Source: Rhodoferax sp. (GTDB lineage: Bacteria > Pseudomonadota > Gammaproteobacteria > Burkholderiales > Burkholderiaceae_C). Taken from it: 18,385 nt of DNA. Shown piece after piece: positions 1-6,981 of this stretch. The stretch is taken from the NCBI GenBank assembly GCA_030833685.1, contig JAURGS010000024.1:1-18385 (forward strand). The letters run 5' to 3'. The notes beneath the pieces were generated by a model. It had not been told where the DNA came from and did not search any database. It saw only the letters and a program-made list of their open reading frames with translations. The position numbers and the translations under genes were made by a program. Each line of letters opens with the position of its first letter. Positions within the stretch are counted from its first letter, which is position 1.

Positions 1-1
1 C

Positions 2-1861
2 GCTGTGGTGTCGTCGGCGGCCACGGGCATTATTTCGGGCTCTTCGATCGCTAACGTGGTGACCACGGGCACTTTCACGATCCCCCTGATGAAGCGCGTG
101 GGCTACCGCGGTGATCAGGCGGGTGCGGTTGAGGTGTCGTCCTCGGTCAATGGTCAGATCATGCCGCCGGTGATGGGGGCAGCGGCCTTCTTGATGGTGG
201 AGTACGTCGGCATACCGTATATCGATGTCATGAAGCACGCCTTCTTGCCGGCGATCATTTCTTACATTGCTTTGTTCTATATCGTTCACCTGGAGGCTTT
301 GAAGTCGGGCATGCAGGGTCTACCCAGACGCATCCAGTCAACACATGCGCAGCGTATGATCTCCTTTGGCCTGACGGTCAGCGGCTTTATTGGGTTGTCA
401 GGCCTAACTTACGGGGTGATCACTGGCATCAAGTCGGTGGCTGGTGCGGCGGCGATGCCGCTCATTGGCTTGCTGCTATTGGCCGCTTATGTGTTTTTGT
501 TGTGGGTGGGCTCACGACAGCCTGATCTGCCGCTGGACGATCCGAACGCGCCGGTGTTTGAGCTACCTGAAATTGCGCCAACCGTGCGCTCGGGCCTGCA
601 CTACCTGTTGGCGGTGGTGGTCCTCATCTGGTGCCTGATGGTGGAGCAACTGTCACCGGCCCTGTCGGCATTTTGGGCCACGATGTTCATGATTTTCATT
701 ATCCTGACCCAAAAGCCGGTGATTGGCCTTCTGCGTGGAAACGCCGCTTTGGCAGAGTCCTTCAAGGCCGGTGTCAAGGACCTGGTTGATGGCCTGGAGA
801 CCGGTGCGCGCAACATGATTGGCATTGGCGTGGCCACGGCCGCTGCCGGCATCATCGTCGGTACGGTGTCGCTGACCGGCGTTGGCCTGGTGATGACCGA
901 GATCGTCGAGCTGCTCTCGGGTGGCAATTTGATGCTGATGCTGGTGCTGGTTGCCGTGATCAGTTTGATTCTGGGCATGGGCCTGCCCACCACAGCCAAT
1001 TACATCGTGGTTTCAACCCTGATGGCGCCTGTGGTGGTGGAGCTTGGTGCGCAAAGCGGCCTGCTGGTGCCTTTGATTGCGGTTCATCTGTTTGTGTTTT
1101 ATTTCGGCCTGATGGCTGATGTGACACCGCCAGTGGGCTTGGCCTCGTTTGCCGCAGCGGCCATCGCGCGCCACGACCCGATCAAGGTTGGCATCACGGC
1201 TTTTTACTACAGCATGCGCACGGCCATCTTGCCGTTTTTGTTCATCTTTAACACCCAGTTGCTGATGATCGGCATCGACGGGCCGATCCACATGGTCTTG
1301 ACTGTGGTCTCAGCGGTCACCGCCATGCTGGTTTTTGCCGCAGCAACCCAGGGCTACTTTCTGGTCAAAACCCGCTGGTATGAGACGCTGGCCTTGTTGC
1401 TGGTTTGCTTTACCTTGTTCAGGCCAGGTTTCTGGATGGACATGATCCACCCGCCGTTTGACAACGTCAGTGGTGACAAGATCGTTGAGACCATTGAAAA
1501 GGCGCCTGCCAACAGCCGCCAACGCGTCTGGATTCAGGGCCTGAATTTAGATGGTGCCGAGGTGAAAAAAGGTGTCTTGCTGCCCCTGGGCGAGGCCGGT
1601 GATGTGAAAGCGCGCCTGAAGTCCTCGGGCATGACCGTCATGGCCGACCCGCAAGGAATCAAGGTGATGGCCGTGGCTTTTGGCAGCACGGCAGAAAAGC
1701 TGGGTGTGGAGCAGGGGTTTTTGATCAACGCGGCAGAAGTGCCCGCCGATCGACCCGACAAAGAGTGGTTTTATATTCCCGCGGCGCTTTTGCTGGCCTG
1801 GGTGATGGCAATGCAGCGCCGGCGCCTGGTTGCAAATGACCCCAAGGCGTCCCGGGCATGA
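2..1861 (+). CDS. TRAP transporter fused permease (DctM-type, 5' partial) with C-terminal DUF3394-like domain
   Basis: This is the membrane permease of a tripartite ATP-independent periplasmic (TRAP) transporter, which imports organic or amino acids using an ion gradient and a separate periplasmic binding protein. The reading frame is open to the window edge, so the start is missing. The visible 618 residues (counted from the first GTG at 5) begin inside the large 12-helix DctM part. The two DctM half-site motifs are clear: GQIMPPVMGAAAF (about 50-62) and GMGLPTTANYI (about 324-334), then FYFGLMADVTPPVG (about 365-378). After the last transporter helix (about 430-450) come a helix at about 460-472, a soluble stretch (about 475-585) containing a PDZ-like AFGSTAEKLGVEQG segment, and a final helix (about 589-603). 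This layout fits the DUF3394 tail known from 4TM/12TM fused TRAP permeases of the TAXI group. Such fusions are usually about 850 residues, so roughly 230 residues, including the small DctQ-like part, lie upstream. The substrate cannot be told. The stop overlaps the next gene by ATGA. Confidence 0.93.
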   Translation, partial: AVVSSAATGIISGSSIANVVTTGTFTIPLMKRVGYRGDQAGAVEVSSSVNGQIMPPVMGAAAFLMVEYVGIPYIDVMKHAFLPAIISYIALFYIVHLEALKSGMQGLPRRIQSTHAQRMISFGLTVSGFIGLSGLTYGVITGIKSVAGAAAMPLIGLLLLAAYVFLLWVGSRQPDLPLDDPNAPVFELPEIAPTVRSGLHYLLAVVVLIWCLMVEQLSPALSAFWATMFMIFIILTQKPVIGLLRGNAALAESFKAGVKDLVDGLETGARNMIGIGVATAAAGIIVGTVSLTGVGLVMTEIVELLSGGNLMLMLVLVAVISLILGMGLPTTANYIVVSTLMAPVVVELGAQSGLLVPLIAVHLFVFYFGLMADVTPPVGLASFAAAAIARHDPIKVGITAFYYSMRTAILPFLFIFNTQLLMIGIDGPIHMVLTVVSAVTAMLVFAAATQGYFLVKTRWYETLALLLVCFTLFRPGFWMDMIHPPFDNVSGDKIVETIEKAPANSRQRVWIQGLNLDGAEVKKGVLLPLGEAGDVKARLKSSGMTVMADPQGIKVMAVAFGSTAEKLGVEQGFLINAAEVPADRPDKEWFYIPAALLLAWVMAMQRRRLVANDPKASRA

Positions 1862-2505
1862 CGCGTATCGCTTTAATCCACGCCCTGGCGCATTCTGTGG
1901 CGCCCATCAATGAAGCGTTGGCGCGCAGTTGGCCTGAATGTGTGCGCATGAATCTCATGGATGACAGTCTTTCAGCCGACTTGGCCCGCAGCGGCACGGG
2001 GCTGGATGGGGCCATGCACCAGCGGTTTGAAGATCTGGCGGCTTACGCTGTGGCCACTGGCGCCCAGGGGATTTTGTACACCTGTTCGGCATTCGGGCCA
2101 TGCATCGAGGCTGTCGCTGCGAAGCGCCCCCATATGCCCGTGCTCAAGCCCAATGAGGCCATGATTGCGCAGGCTATCGAAGCGGGTTCGCATATTGGAC
2201 TGATCGCGTCATTTGCGCCCACGCTGCAAAGCATGCCAGCCGAATTTCCAGCCGGTGTTCGTTTGACCACCAGGCTGGTGGAGCGGGCCATGATCGCCCT
2301 TAACCATGGCAATGGCGAGGAACACGACGCCTTGGTGGTTGCGGCGGCGCGGGAACTTGCGGCCCAGGGCTGCGAGGTGATTGCCCTGGCGCAATTCAGC
2401 ATGGCCAGGGCGCAAGATGCTGTACACGCGGCCACCGGTTTGCGGGTTTTAACGACCCCTGCGAGCGCGGTGGAAGTTCTTCGTCAACGGCTAGCCGCTG
2501 ACTAG
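1858..2505 (+). CDS. Aspartate/glutamate/hydantoin racemase superfamily protein, atypical active site
   Basis: A 215-residue cytosolic protein of the Asp/Glu racemase superfamily, which includes cofactor-independent racemases, isomerases and decarboxylases that use one or two cysteines. The first half carries the typical ILYTCSAFG loop, with Cys76 in the position of the first catalytic cysteine. In the second half the strand VIALAQFSMA (about 174-183) aligns by eye with the VVLGCAGM-like segment where two-base racemases place the second cysteine; here it is Gln179, and Cys172 lies seven residues earlier. A true two-base racemase is therefore doubtful. The protein may be an isomerase, lyase or decarboxylase, or another catalytic variant of the fold. 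The ATG overlaps the TRAP permease stop (ATGA), so the two are almost certainly co-transcribed and translationally coupled. This suggests that it acts on the transported compound or a product of it. The length is normal for the family. Family assignment is fairly sure; the reaction is unknown. Confidence 0.82.
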   Translation: MTRIALIHALAHSVAPINEALARSWPECVRMNLMDDSLSADLARSGTGLDGAMHQRFEDLAAYAVATGAQGILYTCSAFGPCIEAVAAKRPHMPVLKPNEAMIAQAIEAGSHIGLIASFAPTLQSMPAEFPAGVRLTTRLVERAMIALNHGNGEEHDALVVAAARELAAQGCEVIALAQFSMARAQDAVHAATGLRVLTTPASAVEVLRQRLAAD

Positions 2506-2518
2506 GGTAATCACCTAG
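2488..2518. repeat. CTAG-containing palindromes at the racemase/atp operon junction
   Basis: Two short inverted repeats lie side by side. The first is a perfect 10-bp palindrome CGGCTAGCCG (2488-2497), still inside the racemase-like gene. The second has 5-bp arms, CTAGG (2502-2506) and CCTAG (2514-2518), around a 7-nt centre and spans the stop codon. Together with 2491-2494 this makes three CTAG tetranucleotides in 28 bp. CTAG is generally rare in proteobacterial DNA. The second repeat covers the place where the -35 element of the atp promoter would be, so it could be a regulatory site, but nothing identifies a binding protein. Confidence 0.4.
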
Positions 2519-2528
2519 AAAATCATCG

Positions 2529-2534
2529 TATAAT
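2529..2534 (+). promoter_or_regulatory. Probable sigma70 -10 element (TATAAT) for the atp operon
   Basis: A perfect TATAAT lies in the 96-bp gap between the racemase-like gene and atpI, about 70 bp before the atpI start. Transcription would begin near 2541. The -35 region at the proper distance (about 2506-2511, GGTAAT) does not resemble TTGACA and falls within the CTAGG...CCTAG inverted repeat. Basal strength may therefore depend on context or an activator. It is the only good -10 match seen upstream of the operon. Confidence 0.6.
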
Positions 2535-2601
2535 TTTCGGCTTGCCAAGTTTTTGGATTTGTTTAGCAGCCCGGAACTCCAGGGTTGGTGGAATGTGATC
2601 A

Positions 2602-3069
2602 ATGTGGTCAGCCAGCCCAGACTCCCAGCCGTTTGACGACGACTCTGGTCAACCCGCTCCAATGACCGCGCAGCAGGCTGCGCAGTTCAGGCGAGCCAAT
2701 CCTGTGTTATCGCCGTGGCGCGTGATCAGGGTTCAGGCTGTTGTCGGGATGGCGTTGACTGCCTTGGCTTGGATTGTTTGGGGCTCTCAGGTTGCTGTGT
2801 CTGTTGCGTGTGGCGCTGGCGCGGTGGTGATTCCTGCGATCCTTTTTGCCAGGGGCTTGTCCAGCCCGATTGCGCAGGCTAACCCCGGCGCGGCGGTGGT
2901 GAGCTTCATGGTTTGGGAGTTGGTGAAGATTACGGTGGCCGTGGCGATCATGTTCGCCGCCTACCGGTGGGTGTCAGAAATCAACGGGCTGGCCATGCTG
3001 GCCGGGCTGATTCTGACGATGAAAGTGTATTGGCTGGCCCTGGTTTTTAAACCGGGGCGGGCGCTGTGA
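2602..3069 (+). CDS. atpI: ATP synthase subunit I (AtpI)
   Basis: A small integral membrane protein of 155 residues encoded first in the atp operon, as is usual for AtpI. Members of this family are accessory rather than structural; they have been linked to assembly of the c-ring and to membrane insertion or Mg2+ handling. A hydrophilic N-terminal tail of about 40 residues is followed by four predicted helices (about 43-60, 66-84, 99-120 and 128-148), with the conserved-looking SFMVWELVKI stretch in the third. The family is poorly conserved, and position plus topology carry much of the assignment. The start at the ATG at 2602 has only a weak ribosome site (GGTGGA about 10 nt upstream); a second in-frame ATG lies at 2662. 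A long acidic N-terminal tail is common in beta-proteobacterial AtpI, which favours the first start. Confidence 0.88.
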   Translation: MWSASPDSQPFDDDSGQPAPMTAQQAAQFRRANPVLSPWRVIRVQAVVGMALTALAWIVWGSQVAVSVACGAGAVVIPAILFARGLSSPIAQANPGAAVVSFMVWELVKITVAVAIMFAAYRWVSEINGLAMLAGLILTMKVYWLALVFKPGRAL

Positions 3070-3118
3070 GCAACGCTAACGACGCCCCTGGGTGTCGGTA
3101 ACTGATCAAAGACTGAAG

Positions 3119-4009
3119 ATGGCTACTGAAGGAAACGCCGCGCAGCACGGCCCAACCGCTGGTGAATACATCGGCCACCACCTGAAGCACCTGCAAACCT
3201 CTGAGCAGACCTCGGTGATTGACATGTCTGTGCTCAATCTCGATTCGGTATTTTGGGGGCTGCTACTGGGCATTTTGGGCCTGTTTGTGATGTGGCGCGT
3301 GGCGCGCAGTGTCACCGCCGGTGTACCCGGGCGTACGCAGGCCGCGGTCGAAATTCTGTTGGAAATGGTCGACAACCAGGCCAAAGGCATTATTCACAAT
3401 GCCGAGTCGCGCAAGTTTGTCGGTCCTTTGGCCCTGACTGTGTTTGTCTGGGTTTTCTTGCTCAACTCCATGGACTTTTTGCCGGTGGATTTGATTCCCC
3501 TGGCTTGGGAAATGATTTACGGTGCTGCCGGTGGCGACCCGCATCATGCCTACATGCGCGTTGTGCCAACCGCAGACTTGTCCACCACACTGGCGATGTC
3601 GAGCTCTGTTTTGCTGGTGTGCCTGTACTACAACATCAAGATTAAAGGCATGGGCGGCTGGGCGCACGAGCTGGTCACTGCGCCGTTTGGCACCAGCTCC
3701 AACCCGCTGGTTGCATTGATTTTGGGCATTTTGAACTTTGCGATGCAAATGATTGAGTTCACTGCCAAGACGGTTTCTCACGGTATGCGGTTGTTTGGAA
3801 ACATGTACGCCGGTGAATTGTTGTTCATGCTGATTGCGCTCATGGGTGCAGTGGGCTTTGGGTCTGCAACCGGAATCGGCCTGTGGATCGGACACGTGTT
3901 GGCAGGTACCGGGTGGGCAATCTTTCACATTTTGATTGTGACCCTGCAAGCCTTCATTTTCATGATGCTGACATTGGTGTATGTGGGGCAAGCTCACGAC
4001 CACCACTGA
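3119..4009 (+). CDS. atpB: F-type ATP synthase F0 subunit a
   Basis: Subunit a forms the stator half of the proton channel beside the c-ring in the inner membrane. The protein is 296 residues. The essential stator arginine is in SHGMRLFGNMYAGE (Arg224, equivalent to E. coli Arg210), followed by Glu233. The last helix has HILIVTLQAFIFMMLTLVYV with Gln277, corresponding to E. coli Gln252. The C terminus is histidine-rich (HDHH). I chose the ATG at 3119 over the in-frame GTG at 3092 because MATEGNAAQ...PTAGEYIGHHL matches the usual N terminus of beta-proteobacterial AtpB, where a short polar stretch leads into EYI.HHL. Upstream bases give only a modest purine stretch. It sits 49 bp after atpI and 44 bp before atpE, in the standard order. 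The function is secure; only the exact start is open. Confidence 0.97.
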   Translation: MATEGNAAQHGPTAGEYIGHHLKHLQTSEQTSVIDMSVLNLDSVFWGLLLGILGLFVMWRVARSVTAGVPGRTQAAVEILLEMVDNQAKGIIHNAESRKFVGPLALTVFVWVFLLNSMDFLPVDLIPLAWEMIYGAAGGDPHHAYMRVVPTADLSTTLAMSSSVLLVCLYYNIKIKGMGGWAHELVTAPFGTSSNPLVALILGILNFAMQMIEFTAKTVSHGMRLFGNMYAGELLFMLIALMGAVGFGSATGIGLWIGHVLAGTGWAIFHILIVTLQAFIFMMLTLVYVGQAHDHH

Positions 4010-4012
4010 TCG

Positions 4013-4047
4013 TCTTTTTCTTTTTTTTCAACTTAACCTCTTAGGAG
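4013..4047 (+). promoter_or_regulatory. T-rich tract plus Shine-Dalgarno upstream of atpE (probable translation enhancer)
   Basis: Between atpB and atpE there is an almost pure T tract (4013-4028: two C interruptions in 16 nt), then an AACTTAACCTC stretch and a clear AGGAG at 4043-4047, six bases before the atpE ATG. No GC-rich stem precedes the T tract, so it is not an ordinary terminator. In E. coli the region just upstream of the atpE ribosome site is a known U-rich translation enhancer that lets subunit c be made in excess of the other subunits. The layout here matches that role. Confidence 0.6.
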
Positions 4048-4053
4048 TTTGTA

Positions 4054-4302
4054 ATGGAACACGTTCTCGGTTTTGTGGCTTTGGCTGCTGGCTTGATCAT
4101 TGGGCTGGGTGCGATCGGTGCCTGTATCGGTATTGGCATCATGGGCAGCAAATACCTTGAGGCTGCCGCTCGCCAACCCGAGCTGATGAATGAATTGCAG
4201 ACCAAGATGTTCTTGCTCGCTGGTCTGATTGACGCGGCTTTCCTGATTGGCGTGGGTATCGCCATGATGTTCGCTTTTGCTAACCCGTTCGTGTTGAAGT
4301 GA
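4054..4302 (+). CDS. atpE: F-type ATP synthase F0 subunit c
   Basis: The 82-residue proteolipid that oligomerises into the rotating c-ring. It is two hydrophobic helices joined by a polar loop with the expected ARQPE motif (39-43). The first helix has the glycine-rich GACIGIGIMG packing stretch (22-31). The second carries the ion-binding carboxylate in AGLIDAAFLIG, Asp60, equivalent to E. coli Asp61. The Gln, Glu and Ser/Thr ligands of sodium-type c subunits are not seen, so a proton-driven enzyme is expected. Ring size cannot be read from the sequence. It has the best translation-start context among the F0 genes (AGGAG and an upstream T tract), in keeping with the high copy number needed. 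Confidence 0.98.
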   Translation: MEHVLGFVALAAGLIIGLGAIGACIGIGIMGSKYLEAAARQPELMNELQTKMFLLAGLIDAAFLIGVGIAMMFAFANPFVLK

Positions 4303-4339
4303 TTGTTGTCGCCACGCACTGATAAAGAGAGGTGTTGTT

Positions 4340-4810
4340 GTGAACATTAACGCAACTTTCTTTGCGCAGCTGGTTGTCTTCTTCCTGTTGGTGCTGTTCA
4401 CGATGAAGTTCGTGTGGCCGCCCATTGCGAAAGCCCTGGACGAGCGTGCATCGAAAATCGCTGATGGATTGGCTGCCGCCGACAAGGCTCGAGCCGAGCT
4501 GTCCTCGGCCAACAAGCGCATTGAGGCGGAATTGGCGCAATCTCGCACCGAGACCACCGCACGCCTGGCCGATGCTGAGCGCCGCGCGCTGGTGCTGATC
4601 GAAGAGGCCAAGGCCAAGGCGGCCGAAGAGGGCGCCAAGATCATCGCTTCAGCCAAAGCAGAGGCAGAGCAGCAGACCGTAAAAGCCCGGGAGGCTTTGC
4701 GTGAGCAAGTGGCGGCGCTGGCCGTCAAAGGCGCCGAGCAAATCCTGCACAAGGAAATCAACCCAGCAGCTCACGCGGACCTTTTGGCTCGCCTGAAGAC
4801 TGAGCTCTGA
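4340..4810 (+). CDS. atpF: F-type ATP synthase F0 subunit b
   Basis: Subunit b is the peripheral stalk that holds F1 static against subunit a. It is 156 residues, the same length as the E. coli protein. A single N-terminal membrane helix (about 6-23) ends in the usual KFVWPPI. The rest is a long charged, Ala/Glu/Lys-rich helix that should form the right-handed coiled-coil dimer (about 30-140). The start is GTG at 4340, preceded by AGAGAGG at 4326-4332; there is no ATG alternative that keeps the membrane helix intact. It follows atpE by 37 bp and precedes atpH by 9 bp. Confidence 0.96.
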   Translation: MNINATFFAQLVVFFLLVLFTMKFVWPPIAKALDERASKIADGLAAADKARAELSSANKRIEAELAQSRTETTARLADAERRALVLIEEAKAKAAEEGAKIIASAKAEAEQQTVKAREALREQVAALAVKGAEQILHKEINPAAHADLLARLKTEL

Positions 4811-4819
4811 GAGAACGCC

Positions 4820-5350
4820 ATGGCTGAACTTGCCACCATCGCCCGACCTTACGCGGAAGCGCTTTTCAAGACGGCCTCGTCTGACGGGTCAGCCATTTTG
4901 GCTTGGCTCGATGAGATGGCTGTGGTCACTGCCGATGCCCGATTGCTGGCTTTTGCTGCTAGCCCGAAGGCCTCGGTGCAACAGGTTTATGACCTGGTGT
5001 GCGGTGTTTTGAAGACGCCACTGGATGCGAGGGCTCAAAACTTTTTGCGCACCGTGATTGATAACCGTCGCCTGAGTGCTTTGCCTGAGGTTGCAGCGCA
5101 GTTTCGAGCGCTGACTAACGCAAAAAGCGGCTCGAGCGATGCGCTGGTTTACAGCGCTTTCCCGATCGGCGAGCAACAGCTGGCCGAGGTGTCTTCTGTG
5201 CTGGAGAAGCGCTTTGCGCGCAAGCTCAATGTATCGGTCGCGCTGCAGCCCGAATTGATCGGTGGCATCCGGGTGGTCGTGGGTGACGAAGTGCTTGACA
5301 CATCGGTCAAGGCCCGTCTTGAACAAATGAAAGTGGCGCTGACGGCGTGA
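4820..5350 (+). CDS. atpH: F-type ATP synthase F1 subunit delta
   Basis: Subunit delta (OSCP homologue) links the top of the alpha3-beta3 head to the b-subunit stalk. It is 176 residues, against 177 in E. coli. The N terminus MAELATIARPYAEALF is the typical first helix of the alpha-binding domain. The C-terminal part has the family-like segment ELIGGIRVVVGDEVLDTSVKARLEQM (two pieces, about 145-171). The start lies nine bases after the atpF stop, with GAGAGAA as ribosome site. Position between atpF and atpA is canonical. No oddities. Confidence 0.96.
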   Translation: MAELATIARPYAEALFKTASSDGSAILAWLDEMAVVTADARLLAFAASPKASVQQVYDLVCGVLKTPLDARAQNFLRTVIDNRRLSALPEVAAQFRALTNAKSGSSDALVYSAFPIGEQQLAEVSSVLEKRFARKLNVSVALQPELIGGIRVVVGDEVLDTSVKARLEQMKVALTA

Positions 5351-5398
5351 GGCTTGGCCTGACGACGCAGACCTGAACAACCAAGGAAGGAACGAGTC

Positions 5399-6952
5399 AT
5401 GCAACTCAATCCCGCAGAGATTTCTGAACTGATCAAGAGCCGTATCGAGGGCTTGTCCTCGCAGGCCAATATACGCAACGAAGGCACCGTGGTCAGCGTG
5501 ACCGACGGTATTTGCCGCATTCACGGCTTGTCAGATGTGATGCAGGGCGAGATGCTGGAGTTTTCTGCCGGCTCTGATGGGCAGCCCACCTATGGCCTGG
5601 CCCTGAACCTTGAGCGTGACTCGGTGGGCGCTGTGATTTTGGGCGAATACGAGCACATCTCCGAAGGCGAAACCGTCAAATGCACCGGGCGCATTCTGGA
5701 AGTTCCGGTGGGCCCCGAGCTCAAAGGTCGGGTGGTGAATGCCTTGGGCCAGCCCATTGACGGCAAGGGCCCGATCAACACCAAGATGACCGACGTGATT
5801 GAGAAGGTCGCCCCGGGCGTGATCGCACGCCAGTCGGTGAGCCAGCCCATGCAGACTGGTCTGAAGGCGATTGACTCCATGGTTCCGATTGGCCGTGGCC
5901 AGCGCGAGCTGATCATTGGTGACCGCCAGACCGGCAAGACCGCGGTGGCGATTGACACGATCATCAACCAAAAAGGTCAGAACATGACCTGCGTGTATGT
6001 GGCGATTGGCCAGAAGGCCAGCAGCGTCAAGAACGTGGTGCGAGCGCTGGAGCAGGCGGGCGCCATGGCGTACACGATTGTTGTGGCCGCGACTGCTTCG
6101 GAGTCTGCCGCCATGCAATACGTGTCGGCGTATTCCGGCTGCACCATGGGCGAGTATTTCCGTGACCGTGGTGAAGACGCGCTGATCATTTATGACGACC
6201 TGTCCAAGCAGGCTGTGGCCTACCGCCAGGTGTCCTTGCTGCTGCGCCGCCCGCCAGGACGCGAAGCCTTCCCCGGCGACGTGTTCTATCTGCACAGCCG
6301 CTTGCTTGAGCGCGCAGCACGTGTGAATGCAGACTATGTGGAAGCATTCACCAAAGGTGAAGTCAAGGGCAAAACGGGTTCGCTGACGGCCCTGCCGATC
6401 ATTGAGACCCAGGCTGGCGACGTCTCGGCATTCGTGCCCACGAACGTGATTTCGATTACCGACGGGCAGATCTTTCTGGAGACCAGCCTGTTCAACTCGG
6501 GTATCCGCCCCGCTATCAATGCCGGTATTTCTGTCTCCCGCGTGGGTGGAGCCGCGCAGACCAAGTTGATCAAGGGCTTGTCTGGCGGTATCCGTACCGA
6601 CCTGGCGCAGTACCGTGAACTGGCCGCGTTTGCTCAGTTTGCATCTGACCTGGATGAGGCGACCCGCAAACAGCTTGACCGTGGCGCACGCGTTACCGAG
6701 TTGCTCAAGCAAGCCCAGTACAGCCCGATGGCGATTTCGATCATGGGTGCTTCTCTTTATGCGGTTAACAAGGGCTACATGGACGATGTTGAGTTGCCCA
6801 AAATCTTGCCCTTTGAGCGCGGACTGCACGCTTACCTGAAGGACAAGCATGCTGCATTGCTGGCTAAGCTCGAAGAGGCCAAGGCGATGGACAAAGACGC
6901 CGAGGCTGAGTTGAACACTGCTATTGCCGCTTTCAAGAAAACCTTTGCCTGA
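5399..6952 (+). CDS. atpA: F-type ATP synthase F1 subunit alpha
   Basis: The non-catalytic nucleotide-binding subunit of the F1 head, 517 residues. The Walker A loop is GDRQTGKT (174-181). The Walker B-like strand is ALIIYDDLSKQA, and the next helix has the RRPPGREAFPGDVFYLHSRLLERAA stretch that is nearly invariant in alpha subunits (cited as two segments: RRPPGREAFPGD and VFYLHSRLLERAA). The arginine-finger region is present as FNSGIRPAINAGISVSRVGG. AAGGAAGGAA just upstream of the ATG is a good ribosome site. A very long antisense reading frame covers almost the whole gene but looks like a codon-usage shadow. It follows atpH by 48 bp and atpG follows after 29 bp. Confidence 0.99.
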   Translation: MQLNPAEISELIKSRIEGLSSQANIRNEGTVVSVTDGICRIHGLSDVMQGEMLEFSAGSDGQPTYGLALNLERDSVGAVILGEYEHISEGETVKCTGRILEVPVGPELKGRVVNALGQPIDGKGPINTKMTDVIEKVAPGVIARQSVSQPMQTGLKAIDSMVPIGRGQRELIIGDRQTGKTAVAIDTIINQKGQNMTCVYVAIGQKASSVKNVVRALEQAGAMAYTIVVAATASESAAMQYVSAYSGCTMGEYFRDRGEDALIIYDDLSKQAVAYRQVSLLLRRPPGREAFPGDVFYLHSRLLERAARVNADYVEAFTKGEVKGKTGSLTALPIIETQAGDVSAFVPTNVISITDGQIFLETSLFNSGIRPAINAGISVSRVGGAAQTKLIKGLSGGIRTDLAQYRELAAFAQFASDLDEATRKQLDRGARVTELLKQAQYSPMAISIMGASLYAVNKGYMDDVELPKILPFERGLHAYLKDKHAALLAKLEEAKAMDKDAEAELNTAIAAFKKTFA

Positions 6953-6981
6953 GCTTAGCTTGTAGACACTAGGAGGCTCAT

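Noticed and set aside
3263..4006. 247-codon antisense frame over atpB
   Set aside because: His/Gln-rich shadow of the conserved membrane protein gene; no start context and no domain.
4011..4030. T-rich tract after atpB as an intrinsic terminator
   Set aside because: No GC-rich stem precedes it, and termination there would cut off the rest of the essential operon; a translation role suits it better.
4033..4761. 242-codon antisense frame over atpE and atpF
   Set aside because: Spans two real genes and their gap on the other strand; composition is that of a shadow.
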